The notes beneath the pieces were generated by a model, which saw only the letters and a program-made list of their open reading frames with translations, made no database searches and was not told the DNA's origin. Both the position numbers and the translations under genes were made by a program. This document shows positions 1-5,105 of a stretch of DNA of 5,105 nt, piece by piece. The DNA is from Bordetella parapertussis (GTDB lineage Bacteria; Pseudomonadota; Gammaproteobacteria; Burkholderiales; Burkholderiaceae_C), in contig CAMDSU010000138.1 in the NCBI GenBank assembly GCA_945907335.1, positions 1-5,105 on the forward strand, written 5' to 3'. Position 1 is the first letter of the stretch. The number at the start of each line of letters is the position of its first letter.

Positions 1-917
1 GCGAAGGGATACCCCCACTTTTGTGACAGCTCGGGCATGAACTGAAAATTCATGCCGTAAACACTGGCGATCAAAGTCGGGGGTAACAAGGCGACGCTTG
101 CCACCGAGAAGATTTTGATGATCTTGTTTTGGTTGATGTTGATGAAACCCACCGTGGCATCCATCAAGAAGTTGATCTTGTCAAACAAAAATGCGGTGTG
201 GCTGTCCAACGAATCAATATCGCGCAAGATTTGCCGCGCATCGTCAAATTGCTCGGCATTGAGCATGCGCAGTCGCATGGTGAAACTGAGCGCGCGGCGG
301 GTGTCCATCATGTTGCGCCGAATACGTCCGTTCAAATCTTCTTGCCTGGCGATCTCGGCCAGCACCTCACCGGCAAGCGCATCGGTCACATCGCCAGACA
401 GCACCATCTTGCTGACTTTTTCCAGTTCGTCATAAATACCTTCGAGCGTGTCCGCAGAATATTCGGCGTCCACAGAAAACAATTCAAGCAACACATCTTT
501 GGCGTCTTCAATCAAACCCGGTGCGCGGCGCGCCCGCAGACGCAACAACCTGAACACCGGCAAATCTTCTTCGTGTACAGAAAACAAAACCCCATGGCTT
601 TTCAGTGCGGCGTTGTGTTGGTTCAAGATAAAGGCCACGCGAACTGCGCGCGGCTCATCGATATCCGCAATCAAAAAGTCGGAGCGAATATGCAGCTCGC
701 CGTTGTCTTCTTCGTAAAAACGCGCGGACTCTTCAATGTCTTCGTCCATCGCGTCGTCAGGCACTTGCACATCAAAGTGTTGGCTGATCCAACGCTTTTC
801 TTCAGGGGTGGGGGACTCTAGGTCAACCCAAATGGGTTGAAAACGCGTCAGCTCTTCGAGGGAAGAAATTTCTTCTTGAAACAGGCGGCCGTTGACCAGC
901 GAAAAAATATTGAGCAT
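1..917 (-). CDS. corA: Magnesium/cobalt transporter CorA (3' end outside window)
   Basis: Inner-membrane pentameric channel for Mg2+ (also Co2+ and Ni2+). Reading the minus strand from the ATG at 915-917 gives 305 uninterrupted codons running off the left edge. It starts MLNIFSLVNGRLFQEE, followed by a long, acidic, helical cytoplasmic domain (about residues 1-265), as in the family. The first membrane helix is about residues 269-287 (IFSVASVALLPPTLIASVY). It is followed at once by the signature GMN selectivity motif at residues 288-290 and the conserved periplasmic-loop MPEL at 294-297. The second helix and the positively charged C-terminus would lie just outside. Family proteins are about 315-330 aa, so roughly 20 residues are missing. 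The start is supported by family-like length and N-terminus; upstream there is only a weak purine stretch (GAGA). It is divergent from the MFS gene. The cut is a window edge, not a truncation. Confidence 0.96.
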   Translation of the reverse strand, partial: MLNIFSLVNGRLFQEEISSLEELTRFQPIWVDLESPTPEEKRWISQHFDVQVPDDAMDEDIEESARFYEEDNGELHIRSDFLIADIDEPRAVRVAFILNQHNAALKSHGVLFSVHEEDLPVFRLLRLRARRAPGLIEDAKDVLLELFSVDAEYSADTLEGIYDELEKVSKMVLSGDVTDALAGEVLAEIARQEDLNGRIRRNMMDTRRALSFTMRLRMLNAEQFDDARQILRDIDSLDSHTAFLFDKINFLMDATVGFININQNKIIKIFSVASVALLPPTLIASVYGMNFQFMPELSQKWGYPF

Positions 918-961
918 GGCAAATCTCAGTGCGTGAATGGACGGATGAAAAGGTGGGGTGC

Positions 962-1022
962 GCTTTCGATTCCGTCCGGCCTGTTGCCAGTGAACCGAAA
1001 GCTACCGACTGGGGTAGGTTTC
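962..1022. repeat. Overlapping inverted repeats in the corA/MFS spacer (possible leader structure)
   Basis: Two pairings compete. GCTTTCG at 962-968 is the exact reverse complement of CGAAAGC at 996-1002. Separately, GAAAGCTACC at 997-1006 pairs with GGTAGGTTTC at 1013-1022 in nine of ten positions (one G-G mismatch) around a 6-nt loop. Because 997-1002 takes part in both, the two folds exclude each other. The symmetry makes this possible in transcripts from either strand. No T-run follows, so it is not an intrinsic terminator. The short open frames crossing this spacer on both strands resemble no family I know. Function is unknown; a leader switch or a dispersed intergenic repeat are both possible. 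Confidence 0.45.
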
Positions 1023-1055
1023 CAAGGAGGTTGCTCCATTGCTGAACAAGCAAGA

Positions 1056-1064
1056 ATTATGGCA
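1056..1064 (-). promoter_or_regulatory. Candidate extended -10 element of the corA promoter
   Basis: On the minus strand this reads TGCCATAAT, a TGn extension followed by a hexamer matching TATAAT at five of six positions. No convincing -35 hexamer lies 16-18 bp upstream, which is tolerated for extended -10 promoters. Transcription would begin near 1049 and give corA a 5' leader of about 130 nt that includes the inverted repeats at 962-1022. Inferred from sequence only. Confidence 0.3.
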
Positions 1065-1076
1065 CTGCCCAGTGAC

Positions 1077-1107
1077 AAAAGCTCAGACTGTTAAAGTCTT
1101 CGCTTTT
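1077..1107. repeat. Imperfect stem-loop just upstream of the MFS start codon
   Basis: AAAAGC (1077-1082) pairs with GCTTTT (1102-1107), and AGACT (1085-1089) pairs with AGTCT (1095-1099), around loop GTTAA with a 2x2 TC/TC internal loop. An alternative pairing uses GCTCAG (1081-1086) with CTGAGC (1108-1113). The hairpin ends 14 nt before the MFS ATG, so it could act as an operator or as a translation-modulating hairpin, or as a weak bidirectional terminator. No role can be assigned from sequence. Confidence 0.35.
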
Positions 1108-1121
1108 CTGAGCCACACCCC

Positions 1122-2348
1122 ATGCACACTGAATTAACGCCACGAAGAGAGTTGGCGCTGCTCCTGACCCTGGCGGGCATTCAATTCACGCATGTGTTGG
1201 ACTTCATGATCATGATGCCCCTGGGCCCGCAACTGACAGCTTTGTTTGCTATCAGCGATGCCCAGTTCGGGCTTTTGGTGTCTGCCTATACCTTTGCCGC
1301 TGGGCTGTCAGGTTTGCTGGCTGCATTTTTTGTAGACCGTTTTGAACGCAAGCGTTTGTTGTTGTTGCTCTATGTGTTGTTTGGCCTGACCACATTGGCG
1401 TGTGCGCTGGCACCCACTTACGGCATGTTGATGCTGGCGCGTATTGCTGCAGGTGTATTCGGTGGCATTTTGTCGGCCATGACGCAAACCATCATTGGTG
1501 ACGTGATTCCGTTTGAGCGTCGCGGCCGCGCCACTGGCTTGGTGATGATGTCGTTTTCATTGGCCACGGTGGTGGGCGTACCAGGCGGATTGTTTTTGGC
1601 CAACTGGGGCGGCTGGCACAGCAGCTTTATTGCCATTGCCGTGGCTTGCACAGTGGTGGGTGCGCTGGCGGTGTGGAGCCTGCCACGGTTGGACAAACAT
1701 GTGGCCAACGCGCGTGGGCAGAACATGACATTTGCCATCCGTGGGGTGTGGACTGACAACAACCACCGATTGGCACTTGCCATGTCGTTTGCCATGATGT
1801 TTGCCGCCTTCACCGTGATTCCCTACATCACCATTTACATGCAAGCCAACCATATTTTGTTGCCCACCGAAATCCCATTCATTTACTTGGCTGGGGGTAT
1901 CGTCACCTTGCTGAGCGCGCGATGGATAGGTACGCTTACCGATCGGATCGGTAAGCGAAAAATGTTTCAGCGTATGTTGTTGTTGTCTATGGTGCCCATG
2001 ACCTTGACCACCTTGATGCAGCCTTATGCGTTGCCAGTGGTGTTGTTGGTGTCGGCGAGTTTATTTTTTTGCATGAATGCCCGCATGATTCCTGGTATGG
2101 CCTTTCTCACATCGGCAGCACAGCCCCAATTTCGCGGTGCCTTTATGTCGCTCAATGGCGCGGTGCAGTCTTTGTCGATTGGCCTGGCCACTTGGATCGG
2201 CGGCGTGCTGATCCAGCGCAACCCGCAGGGTCAAGTCACGCATTATTGGATGTGCGCGGTGGCAGGCATCGCTGCGTCAGTGGTGGCCTACTGGTTGGCC
2301 CAGCACGTCAAAATGCACACCATTGAACCCCAGGCGCCGGCTGCTTAA
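1122..2348 (+). CDS. Major facilitator superfamily (MFS) transporter, DHA1-like exporter
   Basis: A 408-residue inner-membrane protein with about 12 predicted helices, probably a proton-coupled exporter of small molecules; substrate unknown. The N-terminus (LTPRREL, then [19 protein letters not shown] at about 20-38) is typical of an MFS subgroup related to AraJ/YdhP-type drug:H+ antiporters. Motif A-like loops occur in both halves: VDRFERKR at 71-78 after helix 2, and [11 protein letters not shown] at 270-280 after helix 8. RIAAGVFGG at 107-115 (helix 4) and [14 protein letters not shown] at 152-165 (motif C-like, helix 5) are also seen. The long central loop is about 190-215. The ATG at 1122 is the first start codon after the in-frame stop at 1092-1094; no good ribosome site precedes it. 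The gene is divergent from corA and stands alone before hpf. Codon use matches the neighbours, so recent transfer is not indicated. It contains the palindrome at 1933-1957. Specific substrate or symbol cannot be given. Confidence 0.9.
   Translation: MHTELTPRRELALLLTLAGIQFTHVLDFMIMMPLGPQLTALFAISDAQFGLLVSAYTFAAGLSGLLAAFFVDRFERKRLLLLLYVLFGLTTLACALAPTYGMLMLARIAAGVFGGILSAMTQTIIGDVIPFERRGRATGLVMMSFSLATVVGVPGGLFLANWGGWHSSFIAIAVACTVVGALAVWSLPRLDKHVANARGQNMTFAIRGVWTDNNHRLALAMSFAMMFAAFTVIPYITIYMQANHILLPTEIPFIYLAGGIVTLLSARWIGTLTDRIGKRKMFQRMLLLSMVPMTLTTLMQPYALPVVLLVSASLFFCMNARMIPGMAFLTSAAQPQFRGAFMSLNGAVQSLSIGLATWIGGVLIQRNPQGQVTHYWMCAVAGIAASVVAYWLAQHVKMHTIEPQAPAA
1933..1957. repeat. Perfect 25-nt palindrome (12-bp arms, 1-nt centre) inside the MFS gene
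   Basis: CGCTTACCGATC at 1933-1944 is exactly reverse-complementary to GATCGGTAAGCG at 1946-1957, centred on G1945. It lies over the codons for the second motif-A loop (TLTDRIGKR, residues 271-279). The protein sequence is conserved-looking, so the symmetry comes from synonymous codon choice (for example GAT, CGG, GGT, CGA). As RNA it would form an 11-bp stem with a 3-nt loop; as DNA it could be a dimer-binding site. No known element is recognised. Confidence 0.85.
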
Positions 2349-2356
2349 GCCTTACC

Positions 2357-2399
2357 GCCCTGTGCGCAACAGGGCCGTCCCGGCAGGGTTTGCTTTTTT
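2357..2399 (+). terminator. Probable weak intrinsic terminator after the MFS gene
   Basis: GCCCTGT (2357-2363) pairs with ACAGGGC (2369-2375) around GCGCA. A second CAGGG copy (2384-2388) could pair instead with CCCTG (2358-2362), and GCCG/CGGC (2374-2377/2381-2384) forms a short hairpin. A T-rich tract, TTTGCTTTTTT, ends at 2399. The stem-to-T-run distance is not ideal for the main hairpin, so termination may be partial. Confidence 0.4.
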
Positions 2400-2418
2400 G
2401 TCAGACTAGGTGCATAGT
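2390..2418 (+). promoter_or_regulatory. Candidate hpf promoter with CTAGGTGCATA element
   Basis: TTGCTT (2390-2395) and CATAGT (2413-2418) are separated by 17 bp, in line with a weak sigma-70 promoter; transcription would start near 2425, leaving about 64 nt of leader. The stretch CTAGGTGCATA at 2406-2416 recurs exactly upstream of ptsN (2915-2925), with a similar hexamer at the same distance. That recurrence is the best support. The -35 half overlaps the T-rich tail of the preceding terminator. Confidence 0.4.
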
Positions 2419-2488
2419 GGAGGTGACCTGTCACCGCTATGGCATGTTGCCGGAGCGCTGCGTACAGGCTCACGTCTGGAGGGTATGT

Positions 2489-2824
2489 ATGAATTTGACA
2501 ATCAGTGGGCATCACCTCGAAGTCACGCCGGCACTGCGTGGCTATGTCACCCAGAAACTCGACCGAATCATGCGGCACTTTGACCAAGTGGTTGATGTTC
2601 GTGTGCTGTTATCGATTGAAAATCAAAAGGAAAAGCAAGGCAGACAACGCGCTGAATGCAACATCCATGTCAAAGGCAGCGATTTGTTTGCTGAATGCGC
2701 CAGCGAAGATTTGTATGCCGCGGTGGACGAACTGGTCGATAAACTGGACCGACAGGTGGTGCGCCACAAGGATCGGCTGCAGGACCACCAACATCCCAGC
2801 GCCAAGCGCGACTACTTGAACTGA
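2489..2824 (+). CDS. hpf: Ribosome hibernation-promoting factor (short HPF/YfiA family)
   Basis: A 111-residue cytoplasmic protein of the sigma-54 modulation/S30EA family that binds the 30S decoding centre and, in its short form, works with ribosome modulation to make inactive 100S ribosomes in slow growth. The sequence begins [20 protein letters not shown] and shows the beta-alpha-beta-beta-beta-alpha pattern: first strand 2-6, helix about 13-31 ([17 protein letters not shown]), strands about 35-43, 53-62 and 65-71, last helix about 74-100 ([24 protein letters not shown]). A short polar tail follows, with no long C-terminal dimerisation domain, hence the short type. The ATG at 2489 is chosen because GGAGGG lies at 2478-2483 with 5-nt spacing and the product matches family length; the frame is open further upstream to a TTG at 2390, but that extension looks non-coding. 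A strong terminator follows, so hpf is probably monocistronic or partly separated from ptsN. Confidence 0.95.
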   Translation: MNLTISGHHLEVTPALRGYVTQKLDRIMRHFDQVVDVRVLLSIENQKEKQGRQRAECNIHVKGSDLFAECASEDLYAAVDELVDKLDRQVVRHKDRLQDHQHPSAKRDYLN

Positions 2825-2839
2825 CCTGGCTTGCATGCC

Positions 2840-2868
2840 AAAGCCGCCTGAAACCCAGGCGGCTTTTT
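2840..2868 (+). terminator. Strong intrinsic (rho-independent) terminator after hpf
   Basis: AAAGCCGCCTG (2840-2850) and CAGGCGGCTTT (2856-2866) form a perfect 11-bp, GC-rich stem around loop AAACC, with the T-run at 2864-2868. It starts 15 nt after the hpf stop codon and separates hpf from ptsN. The A-tract side is less developed, so it is best suited to plus-strand transcription. Confidence 0.92.
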
Positions 2869-2896
2869 ATATAGTAAAAAAGATATAAATATTTAC

Positions 2897-2927
2897 CCTA
2901 GCTTGACACGCCATCTAGGTGCATAAT
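2897..2927 (+). promoter_or_regulatory. Candidate ptsN-hprK promoter with CTAGGTGCATA element
   Basis: CATAAT (2922-2927) matches the -10 consensus at five of six positions. Seventeen bases upstream is TAGCTT (2899-2904), the counterpart of TTGCTT before hpf. A perfect TTGACA also lies at 2903-2908 but only 13 bp from CATAAT, which is too close for normal sigma-70 use. CTAGGTGCATA at 2915-2925 repeats the hpf element. CCTAG (2897-2901) and CTAGG (2915-2919) form an inverted pair 18 bp apart centre to centre. A very AT-rich stretch at 2864-2895 upstream resembles an UP element. Confidence 0.5.
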
Positions 2928-2939
2928 CAGCCCCCAATC

Positions 2940-3407
2940 ATGAACAGACTCGCTGCCATCTTGCCCCCTGCCCAAGCACTTGTGCAGGTGGATGCCACCA
3001 GTAAAAAACGTGCTTTTGAAGAAGCCGGTTTGCTGTTTGAAAATTTACATGGCTTGAACCGGGCCTTGGTCGCAGACAGTTTGTTTGCGCGCGAGCGACT
3101 GGGCTCAACCGGTTTGGGTTACGGTGTCGCCATCCCGCACGGGCGTATCAAGGGCATGAAAACACCATTGGCTGCCGTGTTTTTGCTGGCAGAACCGATA
3201 GGCTTTGATGCCCCCGACGAAAAACCGGTCAGCCTGATGATTTTCTTGTTGGTGCCGGAAGCATCCACACAAAAGCATCTGGAAATTCTTTCTGAAATTG
3301 CCGAAATGCTGAGCGACATCAACCTGCGCGACAAGCTCCAGCAATGCCGTGAAGCCCAAGAATTGCACCTCTTGATCACCAACTGGCAATCGGTACAAAC
3401 CGCTTGA
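2940..3407 (+). CDS. ptsN: PTS IIA-like nitrogen-regulatory protein PtsN (EIIA-Ntr)
   Basis: A 155-residue cytoplasmic phosphocarrier, the last member of the nitrogen PTS relay (PtsP/EI to NPr/HPr to PtsN). In other proteobacteria its phosphorylation state tunes potassium transport, sensor kinases and stress responses. The fold is the fructose/mannitol-type EIIA domain across nearly the whole protein. The phosphorylatable histidine is in [11 protein letters not shown]67 with the ATG at 2940. [27 protein letters not shown] (about 81-107) and the helical [15 protein letters not shown] (112-126) are further family landmarks. The start [12 protein letters not shown] fits relatives; a GTG at 2919 would add seven residues but falls inside the putative -10 region. 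No Shine-Dalgarno sequence precedes 2940, and the predicted transcript start (about 2934) would make the message nearly leaderless. hprK follows after 10 nt. Confidence 0.94.
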   Translation: MNRLAAILPPAQALVQVDATSKKRAFEEAGLLFENLHGLNRALVADSLFARERLGSTGLGYGVAIPHGRIKGMKTPLAAVFLLAEPIGFDAPDEKPVSLMIFLLVPEASTQKHLEILSEIAEMLSDINLRDKLQQCREAQELHLLITNWQSVQTA

Positions 3408-3417
3408 GTTTGTTGCC

Positions 3418-4374
3418 TTGAAACCCACCGCTGTCAGCGCTGACGTACTTTTCGAAGATTTTCGCCAGAAACTCGAATGGCATTGGGTCGCCAGCAAGGG
3501 CGCCACCGAGCGCCATTTCGATGAAGTGGCTGTGCGCATGGCCCGCTCTGGCGCTGACTTGGTGGGCTACCTCAATTACATACATCCCTACCGTTTGCAA
3601 GTCTTGGGCGAACGAGAAATCAGTTATTTGCAACATGCAGACCCGCTGGTCGGCGAGCGCAGGGTGTCTCGCATCGTGACCTTGGTGCCGCCAGTATTGG
3701 TGGTGGCAGATGGCCAAGTGCCCACGCCAGCGTTGTTGTCCATGTGCGAAGAGGCACAAATCCCCATGTTTGTGACCCACGAGTCAGCCGCATTTGTGAT
3801 TGATTTGCTGCGTGCGTATTTGTCAAAACATTTCGCTGACAGAACCACCTTGCACGGGGTGATGATGGATATATTGGGCATGGGCGTGATGATCACCGGC
3901 GAGTCAGGGTTGGGCAAAAGCGAATTAGGGCTGGAATTGATTTCACGCGGCCATGGCTTGGTGGCAGATGACGCAGTGGATTTGTACCGCATCAACCAAA
4001 CCACCTTAGAAGGCCGCTGCCCGGTATTGCTGCAAAACCTGCTGGAAGTGCGCGGTATTGGTTTGCTGGACATACAAGCCATTTTTGGCGAAACCGCAGT
4101 GCGACGCAAAATGCGCCTCAAACTGATTGTGCATTTGGTGCGCAAGGAAACTTTAGAGCGCGATTACGACCGCTTGCCGCACGAACCGCTGACTGAGACT
4201 GTGCTGGGTATTCCTGTGCGCAAAGTGGTGATTCAAGTGGTGGCTGGGCGCAACATCGCCGTGTTGGTTGAAGCCGCTGTACGCAACACCATATTGCAGA
4301 TGCGAGGCATTGATACTTATGAAAAATTTGTCTCGCGCCACCGTGAGGCCATGCAGTCCAACCGAACGGATTAG
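3418..4374 (+). CDS. hprK: HPr kinase/phosphorylase HprK
   Basis: Bifunctional cytoplasmic enzyme that phosphorylates a serine of HPr with ATP (or PPi) and removes it by phosphorolysis. In proteobacteria it is commonly linked to regulatory PTS genes rather than sugar uptake. The protein has 318 residues, normal for the family. The N-terminal domain spans about 1-130; the catalytic domain contains TLHG (144-147, with the conserved His147), the Walker A loop GESGLGKS at 161-168, VADDAVDL (182-189, acidic catalytic pair) and the family signature [11 protein letters not shown] at 209-219. [13 protein letters not shown] (278-290) is the C-terminal helix. The start is a TTG at 3418: the first in-frame ATG is only at codon 41, inside the N-terminal domain, and the [13 protein letters not shown] beginning fits relatives. 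There is no clear ribosome site; the 10-nt gap after the ptsN stop suggests coupling. The stop overlaps the fur stop on the other strand. Confidence 0.95.
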   Translation: MKPTAVSADVLFEDFRQKLEWHWVASKGATERHFDEVAVRMARSGADLVGYLNYIHPYRLQVLGEREISYLQHADPLVGERRVSRIVTLVPPVLVVADGQVPTPALLSMCEEAQIPMFVTHESAAFVIDLLRAYLSKHFADRTTLHGVMMDILGMGVMITGESGLGKSELGLELISRGHGLVADDAVDLYRINQTTLEGRCPVLLQNLLEVRGIGLLDIQAIFGETAVRRKMRLKLIVHLVRKETLERDYDRLPHEPLTETVLGIPVRKVVIQVVAGRNIAVLVEAAVRNTILQMRGIDTYEKFVSRHREAMQSNRTD

Positions 4375-4799
4375 GTGTTTTTGAAAGGACAGGGTTTGCG
4401 GGTGCAGTGCGCATACAGACTCAGTGCATGGTCAGCAATTTCAAAGCCCTTGGCGCGGGCAATACCGTGTTGGCGCTTTTCAATTTCTTCGTCAAAAAAT
4501 TCTTCGACCCGTCCGCAGTCTAGGCAAACCAAGTGGTCATGGTGCTGCCCTTCGTTGAGCTCATACACCGCTTTGCCGCTTTCAAACTGACTGCGCGTGA
4601 GCAAGCCGGCTTGCTCAAACTGCATCAAGACCCGGTAAATGGTGGCCAATCCAATATCGGCGCGTTCTTGTAAAACCAGGCGGTACACATCTTCTGCGCT
4701 CATGTGGCGCTGCCCACTTTTTTGGAACAACTCCAAGATGGTGATACGCGGCAGCGTGGCCTTTAAGCCGGTATTTTTTAAATCGCCTATAGACTGCAT
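4371..4799 (-). CDS. fur: Ferric uptake regulator Fur
   Basis: A dimeric, Fe2+-responsive DNA-binding repressor of iron-acquisition genes, with global regulatory roles. The protein has 142 residues, the usual length. The N-terminal winged helix-turn-helix is about 1-80: [17 protein letters not shown] (10-26), then [12 protein letters not shown] (34-45) and the recognition helix region [18 protein letters not shown] (50-67). The dimerisation domain holds the metal ligand cluster HHDH at 86-89, the CxxC pair at 92-95 (CLDC) and a second cysteine pair at 132 and 137 (HCTRKPC). The ATG at 4797-4799 is chosen because AAAGG sits about 5-6 nt upstream on the minus strand and the start ([18 protein letters not shown]) fits the family. 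A GTG at 4833-4835 would add 12 residues that look non-homologous. The gene faces hprK tail to tail and diverges from bamE, an arrangement that by my recollection occurs in related betaproteobacteria. Confidence 0.96.
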   Translation of the reverse strand: MQSIGDLKNTGLKATLPRITILELFQKSGQRHMSAEDVYRLVLQERADIGLATIYRVLMQFEQAGLLTRSQFESGKAVYELNEGQHHDHLVCLDCGRVEEFFDEEIEKRQHGIARAKGFEIADHALSLYAHCTRKPCPFKNT

Positions 4800-4842
4800 T
4801 GGTACCTTTCGCGACTCAGGTCGGGTGGTCTGCACCCGTCGT

Positions 4843-4860
4843 TACAATGCATTCATCATA
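4843..4860. promoter_or_regulatory. Candidate overlapping divergent -10 elements for bamE and fur
   Basis: On the plus strand TACAAT (4843-4848) matches the -10 consensus at five of six positions, giving bamE a leader of about 25 nt. On the minus strand TATGAT (4860-4855) also matches five of six, giving fur a leader of about 50 nt. Neither has a good -35 hexamer at 16-18 bp. The 8-bp palindrome AATGCATT (4846-4853) lies between them. If both are used, the start sites cross by several bases. Confidence 0.35.
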
Positions 4861-4878
4861 TCTCGCCCCAATCCCAAC

Positions 4879-5105
4879 ATGACTCCATTGCAACCTCTAC
4901 TGGCGCGCAGCTGCGGTCTATTGCTGCTGTCCACATTAGCGGCGTGTGCATTTGTCGATGACCCTGTGGCCCGTGCCATGCGCAAGGTCACTCCCTACCG
5001 TATCGAAGTGGTGCAAGGCAATTTCGTGTCCAAAGAGCAGGTGCAGGCTTTGCGCCCTGGCATGACCCGCAACCAAGTCAAAGAAATTTTGGGCACCCCA
5101 TTGAT
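4879..5105 (+). CDS. bamE: Outer-membrane protein assembly lipoprotein BamE (SmpA/OmlA), 3' end outside window
   Basis: A lipoprotein subunit of the BAM complex, which folds beta-barrel proteins into the outer membrane; BamE stabilises BamA-BamD contacts. Only 75 codons are in the window. A lipoprotein signal is clear: basic Arg10, hydrophobic CGLLLLSTL, and the lipobox LAAC at residues 20-23, with Cys23 as the lipidated residue. The mature part YRIEVVQGNFVSKEQV (about 39-54) and LRPGMTRNQVKEILGTPL (58-75) is the SmpA/OmlA domain hallmark. Residue 26 on (DDP) lacks an Asp directly after the lipid Cys (the next residue is Ala), consistent with outer-membrane sorting. The ATG at 4879 has no obvious Shine-Dalgarno sequence. 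Divergent from fur; in several betaproteobacteria dapB follows, which cannot be seen here. Confidence 0.93.
   Translation, partial: MTPLQPLLARSCGLLLLSTLAACAFVDDPVARAMRKVTPYRIEVVQGNFVSKEQVQALRPGMTRNQVKEILGTPL

Noticed and set aside
129..821. Long plus-strand frame of 230 codons at the left edge
   Set aside because: It is the antisense shadow of corA, whose minus-strand reading has the GMN and MPEL motifs.
823..1094. Open frames across the corA/MFS spacer on both strands (76 and 85 codons)
   Set aside because: They overlap the 5' end of corA or the spacer, carry no recognisable domain, and the plus-strand one ends in TAA before the MFS start; probably non-coding.
1356..1367. TTG trinucleotide repeat (four copies; similar runs near 1975 and 2040) as a phase-variable tract
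   Set aside because: These are runs of the common leucine codon TTG in membrane helices; too short and in-frame, so length changes would not switch expression off.
2390..2488. Upstream extension of hpf from TTG at 2390
   Set aside because: The added 33 residues do not resemble the HPF fold and would overlap the putative promoter; GGAGGG precedes the ATG at 2489.
2903..2908. Perfect TTGACA as the ptsN -35 box
   Set aside because: Only 13 bp separate it from CATAAT and no better -10 hexamer lies 16-18 bp downstream; kept only as a note in the promoter entry.
2919..2939. GTG at 2919 as ptsN start (162-aa product)
   Set aside because: It lies in the promoter-like CTAGGTGCATAAT element and adds seven residues (HNQPPI-type) not expected for the family; [12 protein letters not shown] at 2940 is a typical N-terminus.
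4797..4835. GTG at 4833-4835 as fur start (154-aa product)
   Set aside because: The extra residues lack family character, and the internal ATG at 4797-4799 has AAAGG at suitable spacing and yields the normal 142-aa protein.
4843..4870. Fur box for autoregulation in the fur/bamE spacer
   Set aside because: The minus-strand GATATGATGAATGCATTG resembles the GATAAT triplet pattern only loosely; too few matches to call an operator.

Overview
The window reads as a housekeeping stretch of a betaproteobacterial chromosome, most likely order Burkholderiales and perhaps near Comamonadaceae. This rests on the adjacent trio hpf, ptsN and hprK, the oppositely oriented fur facing bamE, the recognisable protein variants (142-residue Fur, HprK starting [13 protein letters not shown]), and moderate GC with many TTG leucine codons. 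No mobile element, rRNA, tRNA or CRISPR array is visible.

Layout. Bases 1-917 (minus) hold most of corA, a Mg2+/Co2+ channel; its C-terminal second membrane helix lies beyond the left edge. A 204-bp divergent spacer (918-1121) carries several inverted repeats and an orphan Shine-Dalgarno-like AAGGAGG. Bases 1122-2348 (plus) encode a 12-helix major facilitator superfamily exporter whose gene contains a perfect 25-nt palindrome. After a probable weak terminator come hpf (2489-2824), a textbook intrinsic terminator (2840-2868), then ptsN (2940-3407) and hprK (3418-4374), which are 10 nt apart and presumably co-transcribed. fur (4371-4799, minus) converges on hprK with overlapping stop codons. 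fur and the 5' part of bamE (4879-5105, plus) diverge from a 79-bp spacer.

How the genes relate. hpf, ptsN and hprK form the ribosome-hibernation and nitrogen-PTS/HPr-kinase group. In many proteobacteria this group follows lptB-rpoN; here an MFS gene sits upstream instead. Hpf dimerises or silences ribosomes, PtsN (EIIA-Ntr) is the regulatory phosphocarrier end of PTS-Ntr, and HprK phosphorylates and dephosphorylates HPr-type carriers. CorA (Mg2+) and Fur (Fe2+ sensing) give the flanks a metal-homeostasis flavour, but this may be coincidental. BamE belongs to the outer-membrane beta-barrel assembly machine.

I do not see a clearly new biological system. The most interesting non-coding signals are an 11-bp element (CTAGGTGCATA) shared by the putative hpf and ptsN promoters at matching positions, mutually exclusive stem-loops in the corA/MFS spacer, and the 25-nt palindrome inside the transporter gene.
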